From assembly GCA_964532465.1 (NCBI GenBank), contig CAZHHX010000013.1:16481-80480 (forward strand): DNA of 64,000 nt, written 5' to 3'. Each line of letters opens with the position of its first letter. The first letter of the stretch is position 1. Below the pieces are notes generated by a model. The model made no database searches and had not been told where the DNA came from. It saw only the letters and a program-made list of their open reading frames with translations. Position numbers and translations under genes: made by a program. Origin of the DNA: JAPLKB01 sp964532465. GTDB taxonomy: Bacteria > Desulfobacterota > Syntrophorhabdia > Syntrophorhabdales > Syntrophorhabdaceae. Below are positions 1 through 7,492 of the stretch, piece by piece.

Positions 1-1503
1 TCATCAGCGGCTGCCTTCGATACTGAAAGCTATAGGGCTTTCGTAAAGGGCGAGATAAAGACGTGGAATGTGCCGGGCGCTGCAATCCTTGTTGTACAGG
101 ATGGAAAGGTTGTCTTTTCCGAAGGTTTCGGCTACAAGGATATCGAAAAAAAGACTAAAGTAACGCCGAAAACCGTTTTCGGCATCGGCTCATGCAGCAA
201 AGCTTTTGCTTCACTTCCCATAGCCATGCTTGTTGATGAGAAAAAGATGGATTTTGACAAGCCTGTCCGGGAATACTACCCCGCTTTTAAGCTCCATGAT
301 GCCTATGCCACAGAATACCTGACAATACGGGATTTGCTGTCCCACAGAACAGGACTCCCCAGATATGATACAGCCATTGATCCGAAAGATCCGTCAAGGG
401 ATGAGGCAATGAAAAAGCTTAAATATTTTAAGCTGAATAAAGGCATTAGAGAGCGTTTTCAATACTGTAATTTTCACTATATGGCGGCAGGGGCAATTGT
501 TGATAAAGTCTCAGGAATTTCCTGGGAGGAATTTGTATCAGGCAGAATATTCAAGCCCCTCAATATGAACAGCTCCAGCCTCTCTCCCGAAGATTTAAAA
601 AAATCCCCTGATTATGCTTTTCCTTACAAGATGAATATGGAAGCATTAAAGAAATTCCCTGAAAATCAGGCAGAATATGTCGGTGTGCCGTTAAAGAAAC
701 TTCCCGTTGAGAATATAGGGGTATACGGACCGGCAGGCTCTATCAATTCCAACCTTGAAGATATGGCAAAGTGGGTGATGCTGCACCTGAATCAGGGTAA
801 AATCGGTGACAAACAATTGGTTTCCAGGGATGCTTTGACCGAGCTTTTTACTCCGCAGATATTGACAGGCGGGCCGCTTAAGCATGAAGAAGTTCTGCCG
901 GGAAGCTATGGAATGGCATGGGGGATAACGCCTTACCGGGGAAATTATCTTGTCAGCCACGACGGCATGATCGAAGGGTTTACCGCTCATGTGGGCTTTA
1001 TTCCAGGGAAAAACATCGGCCTGGTAATCCTTACCAACAGAGCTGATAACTATGAATTCATCTCCTCCCTGTCTTTTTCCACATATGACAGAGCGCTGGG
1101 GTTAAAAGAAATATCCTGGAGCAAGAGGTTTATTGATGAATTCCCGGCTGCGCTGGCAGGCTTGAAAGCAAGCAGGGAAACTGAAGAAAAGAACAGGAAA
1201 AAGGATACAAAGCCCTCCCATGCCCTGGCAGATTATGCCGGAAAATATGAGCATCCGGCCTTCGGCATTGCGACAATAGGATTTGAAAACAACAGCCTAA
1301 TATTTTCTTTTCGGGATATCAAAGAAACAATTTCACCTCTCAAACACTTCCAGTATGACACTTTCAAAACATCGAACAAAAGCATTATCGGAGGCTTTGA
1401 TATGAAGATGACATTCATGATGAATGAAAACGGCGATATAGACAGACTGTTACTGCCCCTTGAGCCGACTGTTAAAGATATTGTCTTCAGGAAAGCTAAT
1501 TAG
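1..1503 (+). CDS. Serine beta-lactamase-like hydrolase (class C/PBP4* type), 5' truncated by window edge
   Basis: The reading frame is open from base 1, so the gene starts upstream and the GTG at 70 is only an internal codon. The product belongs to the beta-lactamase/transpeptidase-like serine hydrolases. A catalytic SxxK (SCSK, bases 190-201) sits in the usual GSCSKAF context. A YxN-type motif (YCN) follows around base 460, and an HxG triad (HDG) around base 958. After the catalytic domain the last 100 or so residues resemble the accessory beta domain (DUF3471-like) found in many bacterial members. Such proteins are normally exported and act on peptidoglycan peptides, D-amino peptides or esters; the substrate cannot be read from sequence. 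RadC follows after 21 bases in the same direction. The family is secure, the substrate unknown. Confidence 0.85.
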   Translation, partial: SSAAAFDTESYRAFVKGEIKTWNVPGAAILVVQDGKVVFSEGFGYKDIEKKTKVTPKTVFGIGSCSKAFASLPIAMLVDEKKMDFDKPVREYYPAFKLHDAYATEYLTIRDLLSHRTGLPRYDTAIDPKDPSRDEAMKKLKYFKLNKGIRERFQYCNFHYMAAGAIVDKVSGISWEEFVSGRIFKPLNMNSSSLSPEDLKKSPDYAFPYKMNMEALKKFPENQAEYVGVPLKKLPVENIGVYGPAGSINSNLEDMAKWVMLHLNQGKIGDKQLVSRDALTELFTPQILTGGPLKHEEVLPGSYGMAWGITPYRGNYLVSHDGMIEGFTAHVGFIPGKNIGLVILTNRADNYEFISSLSFSTYDRALGLKEISWSKRFIDEFPAALAGLKASRETEEKNRKKDTKPSHALADYAGKYEHPAFGIATIGFENNSLIFSFRDIKETISPLKHFQYDTFKTSNKSIIGGFDMKMTFMMNENGDIDRLLLPLEPTVKDIVFRKAN

Positions 1504-1524
1504 TATCGGTATGTTGGAGGCATT

Positions 1525-2268
1525 GTGATTGAAAATACATCCTTTACTGTCCGCGATATGCCGAAGGAAGAGAGGCCCAGAGAAAGACTTCTCCGGCTTG
1601 GCCCGGAAGCGCTTTCCTCGCCGGAACTTCTGGCACTGATTATCGGTCGCGGAGTTTCAAAGAGGTCAGTCATGACAATTGCTCAGGAATTATATGCAAA
1701 ATTCCGCAGCGTCAGGGCCATAAGCGAAGCAACCATAGAAGAACTTTCAGAGATTAAAGGCATCGGCGCGGCAAAGGCAATACAGCTCAAGGCATCTTTC
1801 GAGCTTGCGAAAAGACAGGAACTGGAAACAGAGAACAGATTTGAGAGTATGGATGTCAAGAATCCTCAGAGCGTTGTTAAGGCTATACGGGCAAGCATCA
1901 AGGATATGAAAAAAGAGCATTTTATGCTCATTATACTTAATACGAGAAATAAGATTATCCGGATTGAAAACATCTCTGTAGGCACCCTCAACGCCAGCCT
2001 GGTGCATCCCAGGGAAGTCTTCAATAAAGCTATTGCCCATACCGCGTCATCGGTGGTTATCGCCCATAACCACCCCTCCGGCGACCCCGAACCCTCTGAA
2101 GAGGACTTAAAAATCACCAAACGTCTTATAGACGCAGGCAGAATACTCGGCATTGAAGTCCTTGACCATATTATCATAGGAAAAAATTCCACAAAAAGCG
2201 CGATTACCGGGGAAAACAAACCTGAAAAAGAAAACTATTGCAGCTTCAAGGAAAAAGGGCTCATATAG
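1525..2268 (+). CDS. radC: RadC family JAB1/MPN-like protein (UPF0758)
   Basis: 247 aa. The N-terminal UPF0758 region starts with the typical RPRERLL and SSPELLALIIGRG segments, followed by a helix-hairpin-helix-like stretch (LSEIKGIGAAKAIQL). The C-terminal JAMM-type metal site is complete: HNHPSGDPEPSEED near residues 185-198 supplies two His and an Asp. Start is GTG at 1525, chosen because GGAGG lies 4 bases upstream and the frame gives full family length. RadC is no longer thought to be a recombination protein; its role is unsettled. A second, divergent RadC in this window (34867-35610) belongs to a restriction operon, so this is probably the chromosomal housekeeping copy. Confidence 0.93.
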   Translation: MIENTSFTVRDMPKEERPRERLLRLGPEALSSPELLALIIGRGVSKRSVMTIAQELYAKFRSVRAISEATIEELSEIKGIGAAKAIQLKASFELAKRQELETENRFESMDVKNPQSVVKAIRASIKDMKKEHFMLIILNTRNKIIRIENISVGTLNASLVHPREVFNKAIAHTASSVVIAHNHPSGDPEPSEEDLKITKRLIDAGRILGIEVLDHIIIGKNSTKSAITGENKPEKENYCSFKEKGLI

Positions 2269-2300
2269 GAGCTGCCTGAAGACCGTAGGACGTTCGCTGC

Positions 2301-2342
2301 GCCGGGAGGTCCGCTTTCTGATGTTCGCCGGGAGGTCCGCTT
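2301..2342. repeat. 16-bp direct repeat pair downstream of radC
   Basis: GCCGGGAGGTCCGCTT occurs at 2301-2316 and again at 2327-2342, 26 bases apart. It lies in a stretch with no convincing gene. Function unknown; possibly debris of a larger repeat. Confidence 0.6.
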
Positions 2343-2403
2343 CGCCTGGAAGTAACTGCTTTTAAGTCACATGTCCTGATGAGCGTAAGCGAGTGTATAC
2401 AAT

Positions 2404-2697
2404 GTGGATGAGGCAATGAGCGACCCGGTAATGTATAATCGCAGACCGCAAAGCCTGCCCTCGGGTGCTGTAGCCGGGGGGAAAACAACAAGTCCGAAAC
2501 CCATACCCATAAAAAAGCGGGTTGAAGGATTGAAAACCATGAAATCATCCATTGAAACAAGAGCCGGAATGCACGCAAAATCCGATCTTCAGACATTCCT
2601 TGAAGAGTTACATTCTTTTACTTCTTTCATAGAGCAACAGATTGAAGCCGCCCCGGAGACTGTAACAGAGAAAAAACCGGGCGGCGTACATTTCTGA
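2404..2697 (+). CDS. Hypothetical small ORF of uncertain reality
   Basis: The open frame of 97 codons from GTG 2404 has no ribosome binding site. A more plausible start is ATG 2540 (52 aa, MKSSIETRAG...), with GAAGGA about 11 bases upstream. The C-terminal half looks protein-like: an amphipathic helix around ETRAGMHAKSDLQTFLEELHSF and many Glu residues. The N-terminal half is low complexity and probably not translated. The end of the frame runs into the first unit of the 46-bp repeat array. I recognise no family; it may be a real small protein or chance. Confidence 0.25.
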   Translation: MDEAMSDPVMYNRRPQSLPSGAVAGGKTTSPKPIPIKKRVEGLKTMKSSIETRAGMHAKSDLQTFLEELHSFTSFIEQQIEAAPETVTEKKPGGVHF

Positions 2698-2940
2698 AGT
2701 TATCGTTGCTTAAGGCCACAACCACGCAGTATCAGCTTCAGGAAGGAACCTGCGCCTCAGGCAAAAACCAGGCGGTGAGCATTTCGAAAAGAAAGCAACT
2801 CTTCAGGCAACAACTGCGCAACGCGCATTTCAGGAAGTAGCAGTGTATTTAATACAAAACCACGCAGTGCTGTATTTCGTGAAGAAAGCAGCACCTCAGA
2901 CAAAAACCGCGTAGCGCGCATTTTCAGGAAGGAAGCAGGT
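2665..2940. repeat. Degenerate 46-bp tandem repeat array, six units
   Basis: Units begin near 2665, 2710, 2756, 2802, 2848 and 2894, so the period is 46 (first step 45). A rough consensus starts CTCAGGCAAAAACC, continues with a CGC-rich middle and GCGCATTTCAG, and ends GGAAGGAAGCAG. Units differ by about a third of positions, which indicates an old array. There are no unique spacers between units, so this is not a CRISPR. 46 is not a multiple of three, so the array does not encode a peptide repeat in one frame. Confidence 0.7.
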
Positions 2941-3094
2941 GAAAGTGTTACTTACTTAACGATTTAGAATAAATCAGTTATCAAGAATTGACGGAATGTT
3001 TATACTCCTCATTTTATCCCTTGTCCGTGGCTGACTCCTTTGTTTTCTCTTTGACGAAGTGCAGGGTCTTTATTGCAGCGGTCAGTTTCATCTC
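2941..3094. other. Intergenic stretch without recognised features
   Basis: I see no gene, RNA or clear hairpin between the 46-bp repeats and the PAS remnant. Confidence 0.5.
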
Positions 3095-3322
3095 CTATGA
3101 TCGCGGCGATAGCTTGGACGTGAGCGTCATCAGGGAAAAGCGGTGTGACGGTGGATGAAAGAGAAAGAAGCTGTACATCCTGGCAAATGCTGTATTGACG
3201 CTGACAAACCGTCCGCTCGCGTCTGCCCGGAACATCCCCTCCACGGCGTTTTCATAGACGCTTCTGTAATTATCTTCTTTCTTGCTGATATCTTTTGTTT
3301 GCTCGCTTACAAGCTTTTCCAT
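3095..3322 (-). pseudogene. PAS-domain sensor protein fragment
   Basis: About 50 residues (EKLVSEQTKDISKKEDNYRS, then YENAVEGMFRADASGRF, then NTAFARMY) match the linker coiled coil and first half of a PAS domain typical of sensor histidine kinases and diguanylate cyclases. The similarity stops after ARMY, where a GY-rich continuation would be expected, and the frame ends soon after. Upstream on the minus strand a stop codon precedes the fragment within a few codons. There is no ribosome binding site and no downstream kinase domain, so this is a remnant of a larger sensor gene. Confidence 0.7.
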
Positions 3323-3389
3323 ATCTTTTCTGTGTGCCTATTGATTTTTTTTCTTTTTTGAGGAGACACTGCCCCCGGCGCAGGTTCAA

Positions 3390-3431
3390 GGAACAGATGC
3401 CCGCAGGCTCCTGCGTACCGGCATCTGTTCC
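3390..3431. terminator. Nested inverted repeat downstream of the Cache gene
   Basis: GGAACAGATGCC (3390-3401) pairs perfectly with GGCATCTGTTCC (3420-3431), and CGCAGG/CCTGCG forms an inner hairpin. It lies just after the stop of the minus-strand Cache gene, which fits a transcript end. There is no clear T tract, so a strict rho-independent terminator is not proven. Confidence 0.5.
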
Positions 3432-3447
3432 TTCATAATTCATGATT

Positions 3448-4002
3448 TTACGGCAGGTACACTCCGGTGCCTATGAAATAGTCTGTTCCCGGAATGGGCT
3501 CCACATATCCCATCTTTGCGGACTCTTCTTTGGAACCGGGCTTTACCCAGTAGAAATCGACAAAGCCCCCGCCTTTCTTTGAAGCCTCACTTAAGACGCG
3601 GATAACATATTTACCTTTCACATCCTTGTAATCGTAGAGGTTTTTACCCTGCAAATCCTTCTGTGTCGCATGGGCAATGCTTACACATTTGGAATCGTAA
3701 ACATAGAAGTATCCGGAATTATCCGGGTAAAAGCGTATAGGGGCAATAAAAGACCGTATCAGTTCGATGCGCTTATTCTCCCTTTTCACCGTCGCCAATG
3801 CGCCGCCCAGACCAGCCGCGACTCCGTGCACCATAGTCCTGGCAATCTCCTTATACTCTTCTACCGGTACAGGCTTATCAGCCTTACCTTCGTTTGCCGC
3901 CTGCGACAGGCAGGGAAAGCTGACGAGCGCCATGACAAAACCTAAAAGGAGCGCGAATAATGTAAATGTTCTCTTGCTGCTGCTGAAATGTGTGTTGATC
4001 AT
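3448..4002 (-). CDS. Secreted single Cache-domain protein
   Basis: 184 aa from ATG 4002, preceded by AGGAGG at a good distance; the longer frame to 4089 has no ribosome binding site. The N-terminus (MINTHFSSSKR, then FTLFALLLGFVMALVSF) is a signal peptide or anchor. The rest is an sCache_2-like sensor fold: SGYFYVYDSKCVSIAHAT, LQGKNLYDYKDVKGKYV and the C-terminal PGTDYFIGTGVYL are hallmark segments. Cache domains bind small ligands, often carboxylates, in the periplasm. There is no attached kinase or methyl-accepting domain, so it is probably a free periplasmic binding protein. The nearby PAS remnant might be the debris of a former partner, which is speculative. Confidence 0.85.
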   Translation of the reverse strand: MINTHFSSSKRTFTLFALLLGFVMALVSFPCLSQAANEGKADKPVPVEEYKEIARTMVHGVAAGLGGALATVKRENKRIELIRSFIAPIRFYPDNSGYFYVYDSKCVSIAHATQKDLQGKNLYDYKDVKGKYVIRVLSEASKKGGGFVDFYWVKPGSKEESAKMGYVEPIPGTDYFIGTGVYLP

Positions 4003-4147
4003 AATGGTAAATCCTCCTGTTTTTGAATTAATGCGCCATGATAAGTTTAAAGTACCATACAAAGATAGACCCCCTGCTATAAGGATCAACGCCGGATACT
4101 GCTCCTGAAAGAGGCGTCCCTGTGTTGGCTTTTGCAGCTTATCATTT

Positions 4148-4393
4148 TTACTCTTTGAGAAACAACTGATGGTATTCAGGCTCAGTCAGATATTTTTTCA
4201 GCATTTTGCCTGTGATCTCAAACACCTCATCTAAATCGTCATCCGTCATCCGTTTCAGAATTACTTTCATCAAATTGTCATCGGAAAACTTCTGCAAATA
4301 CAATTGAACTGTATTCTCGTTGGATTCCCTGTCCAGACCATACCCGGAAAAACCTTCAAATGTTTCTACAAAATTATGAGAATGCTTTGCCAT
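4148..4393 (-). CDS. Conserved small cytoplasmic protein, function unknown
   Basis: 81 aa. Start ATG 4393 has AAGGAG 8 bases upstream. The protein is acidic and mostly helical (FSDDNLMKVILKRMTDDDLD, EVFEITGKMLKKYL), with an aromatic N-terminal segment (FVETFEGFSGYGLD). I believe similar short proteins annotated only as cytoplasmic protein occur in Deltaproteobacteria; I cannot name a function. It lies 38 bases downstream of the uracil-DNA glycosylase gene in the same direction and may be the last gene of that operon. Confidence 0.7.
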   Translation of the reverse strand: MAKHSHNFVETFEGFSGYGLDRESNENTVQLYLQKFSDDNLMKVILKRMTDDDLDEVFEITGKMLKKYLTEPEYHQLFLKE

Positions 4394-4430
4394 AAATAAC
4401 TCCTTCTTCTGATGGGTTACACTAAACCCT

Positions 4431-5060
4431 TTACTCTCTGAGGAGATGCTTCAGCGTCTCCATATCTTCCAGGGCTTCATTCATTCTGCTTGCATTCCGC
4501 AGCAGAAAAGAGGGGTGGTAGGTGGGGAGCAGCCTTACCCCTTTGTATCTGGTAAGCGTTCCCCTTATTCTTATTATGCTTTCATCAACACCCAGCAGTG
4601 TATTATAGGCATGTTTACCGAGCGTGCATATTATTTTAGGGCTTATGATTTCAAGCTGGGATGTAAGGTAATTTTTGCAGACCTCAACCTCGTCCGGTTT
4701 AGGGTCTCTGTTGTTGGGCGGCCTGCATTTCAGAACATTGCAGATATACACCTCTTCACGCCGCAATCCGATCCCTTCGATCATTTTGTCAAGGAGTTTC
4801 CCGGCCCTTCCTACAAAGGGTCTTCCCTGGTTGTCTTCTTCTTCGCCCGGAGCTTCGCCGATAAACACAAGGCGTGCTTTGTTGTTGCCTTCCCCGAAGA
4901 CTACGGTTTTTCTCGTATCGGCAAGGGAGCATTTTCTGCACCCCTTTGCTGCCTTATGGAGAAGAGGGAGCGTAAGCATATTCTCCCTGTCGGAAACATA
5001 GGAATCAATGCCCATGTTTTTCAGGGCTGTGAGGAATCTTTTTACTTTAATTTCATCCAT
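4431..5060 (-). CDS. Type-4 (Fe-S) uracil-DNA glycosylase
   Basis: 209 aa, family 4 UDG. It removes uracil from DNA that arises from cytosine deamination. The four iron-sulfur ligands are present with the right spacing: C41 and C44 (CRKC), then C112 and C128 (C-x15-C). Catalytic motif A is GEAPGEEED (68-76), followed by GRPFVGRAG. The C-terminal motif is HPSFLL (H182). An N-terminal extension of about 30 residues is common in this family. The start ATG 5060 has no strong ribosome binding site but lies 27 bases after gatA, so translational coupling is likely. Endonuclease Q at 56430 may act on the same kind of lesion. Confidence 0.93.
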   Translation of the reverse strand: MDEIKVKRFLTALKNMGIDSYVSDRENMLTLPLLHKAAKGCRKCSLADTRKTVVFGEGNNKARLVFIGEAPGEEEDNQGRPFVGRAGKLLDKMIEGIGLRREEVYICNVLKCRPPNNRDPKPDEVEVCKNYLTSQLEIISPKIICTLGKHAYNTLLGVDESIIRIRGTLTRYKGVRLLPTYHPSFLLRNASRMNEALEDMETLKHLLRE

Positions 5061-5087
5061 ATTTAATAAGGATAGCCTCTGTACCGT

Positions 5088-6551
5088 TTATTTTCTGAAA
5101 CTGTCCGGTATTTTCTTTGCTTTAATCTCTGTTTCAAGTACATGGGCTGCCTGCATTATTACAGCTTCGCCAAGGGGCTTTCCGATAATGTGGAGCCCTA
5201 TGGGAAGACCGGCATTATCGAAACCGCAGGGCACCGACATGGCCGGCAAACCTGCAAGATTTACCGGAATGGTAAATATATCGGAGAAATACATAGTCAA
5301 AGGATCTTCCATTTTTTCGCCAATTTTAAAAGCAGTAGTCGGCGAAACCGGAGTCACAATAACATCGCAGACATTGAATGCTTCATCAAAATCCCTTCTG
5401 ATAAGGGTTCTTACCTGCCCTGCCTTCCGGTAATAGGCATCGTAATACCCTGAGGACAGCACATATGTGCCGAGAATAATCCTTCTTACAACTTCCTTGC
5501 CGAACCCGTTAAGTCTCGTCTTTTTATACATATCAATAAGGTCTTTACCGTCAACTCTCAGCCCGTACTTAACCCCGTCATAACGCGCAAGGTTTGAAGA
5601 AGCCTCAGCAGTACAGACAACATAATACACAGCAACGGCATATTCCGTATGGGGAAGCGTTATATCCACTACGGTTGCGCCGCTTCTTTCAAAAAACCTG
5701 ACAGCATTTTCAACGGCAGACCTTACATCCTGTTCTATGCCTTCCATAAAATACTCTTTCGGTATGCCTATTCTCATGCCTTTAATGTCCCTGCCCAGAT
5801 ATTCCGTATAATCAGGCACCGGTTCGGGAATAGATGTGGAATCCATGGGGTCATATCCCGCAATAATATTCATTATTTCAGCGCAGTCGCTCACACTTCG
5901 CGTAACAGGCCCTATCTGGTCAAGAGAAGAGGCAAAAGCAATAAGCCCGTATCTGGATACCCTTCCGTATGTAGGTTTTAAGCCCACAACACCGCACAGT
6001 CCGGCAGGCTGCCTTATGGAACCGCCCGTATCTGTTCCCAGGGATGCCGCGCAAAGTCCTGCGGCAGTCGCAGAGGCAGACCCGCCGCTTGATCCTCCGG
6101 GAATACGATTCAGATCCCAGGGATTTTTTGTGACCTGAACAGATGAGTTCTCTGTGGATGAACCCATTGCAAACTCATCCATATTCAATTTCCCAAGGAG
6201 AACATATCCTTCTTCCTTCAATTTCTTTATGACAGTTGCATCATAGGGAGGCACAAAGCCCTTTAAAATCTTAGACGCGCAGGTTGTTTCCATGCCCTGA
6301 GTACACAGAATATCTTTCATACCAAAGGGAATACCGAGAAGCTTTCCTTCCCCGCCCTTTGCGATCTTTGCGTCAGCCTGTCTTGCCATATCCATAGCCG
6401 CGTCTTCCGTAACTTTAATATAGGAGAGCAGTTCCCCGTCATATTCTTTAATCCTGTCCAGATAAAGACCGGTAAGCTCAACAGAAGACATTTCTTTCTT
6501 TCTGAGCATTTCCCTCAACACTTTTATATCCAAATCAAGTAAATGTTCCAT
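5088..6551 (-). CDS. gatA: Asp/Glu-tRNA(Asn/Gln) amidotransferase subunit A
   Basis: 487 aa, normal length. GatA hydrolyses glutamine and channels ammonia to GatB for transamidation of misacylated Glu-tRNA(Gln) and Asp-tRNA(Asn). The amidase-signature triad is intact: K79 (GMKDIL), S154 in the GGSSGGSA loop and S178 in GTDTGGSIRQPAG. Start ATG 6551 has a TTAAGGAG-type site just upstream. gatC lies upstream across a 200-base spacer occupied by a repeat element. gatB is not in this window. Confidence 0.97.
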   Translation of the reverse strand: MEHLLDLDIKVLREMLRKKEMSSVELTGLYLDRIKEYDGELLSYIKVTEDAAMDMARQADAKIAKGGEGKLLGIPFGMKDILCTQGMETTCASKILKGFVPPYDATVIKKLKEEGYVLLGKLNMDEFAMGSSTENSSVQVTKNPWDLNRIPGGSSGGSASATAAGLCAASLGTDTGGSIRQPAGLCGVVGLKPTYGRVSRYGLIAFASSLDQIGPVTRSVSDCAEIMNIIAGYDPMDSTSIPEPVPDYTEYLGRDIKGMRIGIPKEYFMEGIEQDVRSAVENAVRFFERSGATVVDITLPHTEYAVAVYYVVCTAEASSNLARYDGVKYGLRVDGKDLIDMYKKTRLNGFGKEVVRRIILGTYVLSSGYYDAYYRKAGQVRTLIRRDFDEAFNVCDVIVTPVSPTTAFKIGEKMEDPLTMYFSDIFTIPVNLAGLPAMSVPCGFDNAGLPIGLHIIGKPLGEAVIMQAAHVLETEIKAKKIPDSFRK

Positions 6552-6570
6552 ATTAACTCCTTAAAAAAAC

Positions 6571-6756
6571 AGTGAATAGTAAAAAGGCAGTGAATAGTGA
6601 ATAGTGAATAGTATTCAGTGAACAGTAAAAACTAAGCATTACCTGCTAACGACTTCTGAGTAACTTACCTCTTTTTTTAAAGTTACTCAGGAACAAATCG
6701 CCCCGAAGGGCCGTGTAGTGCTATTCACTATTCACTAACGACTATTAACTGCCTTT
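6571..6756. repeat. Palindromic repeat element between gatC and gatA
   Basis: The spacer is built as a large inverted repeat. One edge carries GGCAGTGAATAGTGAATAG with tandem GTGAATA units; the other carries CTATTCACTATTCACTAAC and then TAACTGCC, which ends on the gatC stop codon. The central 75 bases (6653-6727) contain two hairpins: CTGAGTAACTT/AAAGTTACTCAG around a T run, and CGCCCC/GGG(G)CG. The same 75 bases recur inverted at 46286-46360 with about four differences. A related GTGAATAGT-rich stretch lies at 49860-49905. It looks like a small mobile or amplified intergenic element tolerated inside an operon. Confidence 0.75.
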
Positions 6757-7048
6757 AATCTACTTCAATAATAGGCGGGACCTTGAAAAATCCGGCTCTC
6801 TTTTCCGGTGCGTTCAGCGTTGACTCTTCGGCGCTAAAGGAACTTCCTGCCCGGTCTTCTCTGAGCACGCAGACAACCGGCATGGCATGACTTGTCGGTT
6901 CAATCCCTTCCGTATTAAGAGAATTAAGCTTATCCATATACTGGAGTATTTTGTCCATCTGCACCGTATAAGCTTCAACTTCTTCCGATTCAAGTTCAAG
7001 TCTTGCCAGATGGGCTATATGCCCGACTGCTTCTTTCGTAATTTTCAT
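6755..7048 (-). CDS. gatC: Asp/Glu-tRNA(Asn/Gln) amidotransferase subunit C
   Basis: 97 aa, normal size. GatC is the small belt subunit that stabilises the GatA-GatB complex. Typical features are the N-terminal ITKEAVGHIAHLARLEL helix, the ILQYMDKLNSL helix and the PxxHAMPVVCVLRED stretch, ending in FFKVPPIIE. Start ATG 7048 follows GAGGTGAG. gatA is next downstream. The stop codon coincides with the edge of the repeat element in the spacer. Confidence 0.95.
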   Translation of the reverse strand: MKITKEAVGHIAHLARLELESEEVEAYTVQMDKILQYMDKLNSLNTEGIEPTSHAMPVVCVLREDRAGSSFSAEESTLNAPEKRAGFFKVPPIIEVD

Positions 7049-7104
7049 TTATCACTCACCTCTTCATTGTGTTTCCAGCTTACATCTCACAGTTCAAAAT
7101 TGTT

Positions 7105-7482
7105 TTATCCGCATTCTGCCACGGCCCGCACAATATCGGTTCGCGTTACAATTCCGATAACAATACCATTCTCCACAACGGGTATCCTGTTTATATGTTT
7201 CTCGGTCATTAATTTCGCAAGTTCCGCAACAGACTCGGTTGGAGAAACTGTGACAACATCTTCCACCATGACGTCTTTCACTGTGAGGTCTTTAAGGCTT
7301 ATGCCTTCTTCTCTCAAATTCTTCAAAATGTCGCTTTGACAGATTATGCCGGCCAATTTCCCTTTTTCTACAACAGGCAGACCTGCAATGTTAAAAAGCT
7401 CAAACTTGTTCACAATAACGGTAAGCGACTCTGAAGGGCGGCAGGTAACCACATTGCTGTTCATTAGTTCTACAACCTTCAT
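7105..7482 (-). CDS. Two-CBS-domain protein
   Basis: 125 aa, essentially two CBS motifs. The first half reads VVTCRPSESLTVIVNKF and GLPVVEKGKLAGIICQSDIL; the second reads VVTVSPTESVAELAKLM and INRIPVVENGIVIGIVTRTD. CBS pairs bind adenine nucleotides and regulate a partner. The gene starts 10 bases after the stop of the DUF294 nucleotidyltransferase. In many bacteria CBS domains are fused to DUF294, so this is probably the regulatory module of that enzyme encoded as a separate chain. Confidence 0.9.
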   Translation of the reverse strand: MKVVELMNSNVVTCRPSESLTVIVNKFELFNIAGLPVVEKGKLAGIICQSDILKNLREEGISLKDLTVKDVMVEDVVTVSPTESVAELAKLMTEKHINRIPVVENGIVIGIVTRTDIVRAVAECG

Positions 7483-7492
7483 ACTCCCTCCT

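Noticed and set aside
2665..2940. CRISPR array
   Set aside because: The 46-base units are contiguous and degenerate, with no unique spacers and no cas genes nearby.
4446..5066. Long open frames antisense to the uracil glycosylase, gatA, valS, hsdR and katA genes
   Set aside because: They are antisense shadows of well-supported genes with no ribosome binding sites or recognisable domains.
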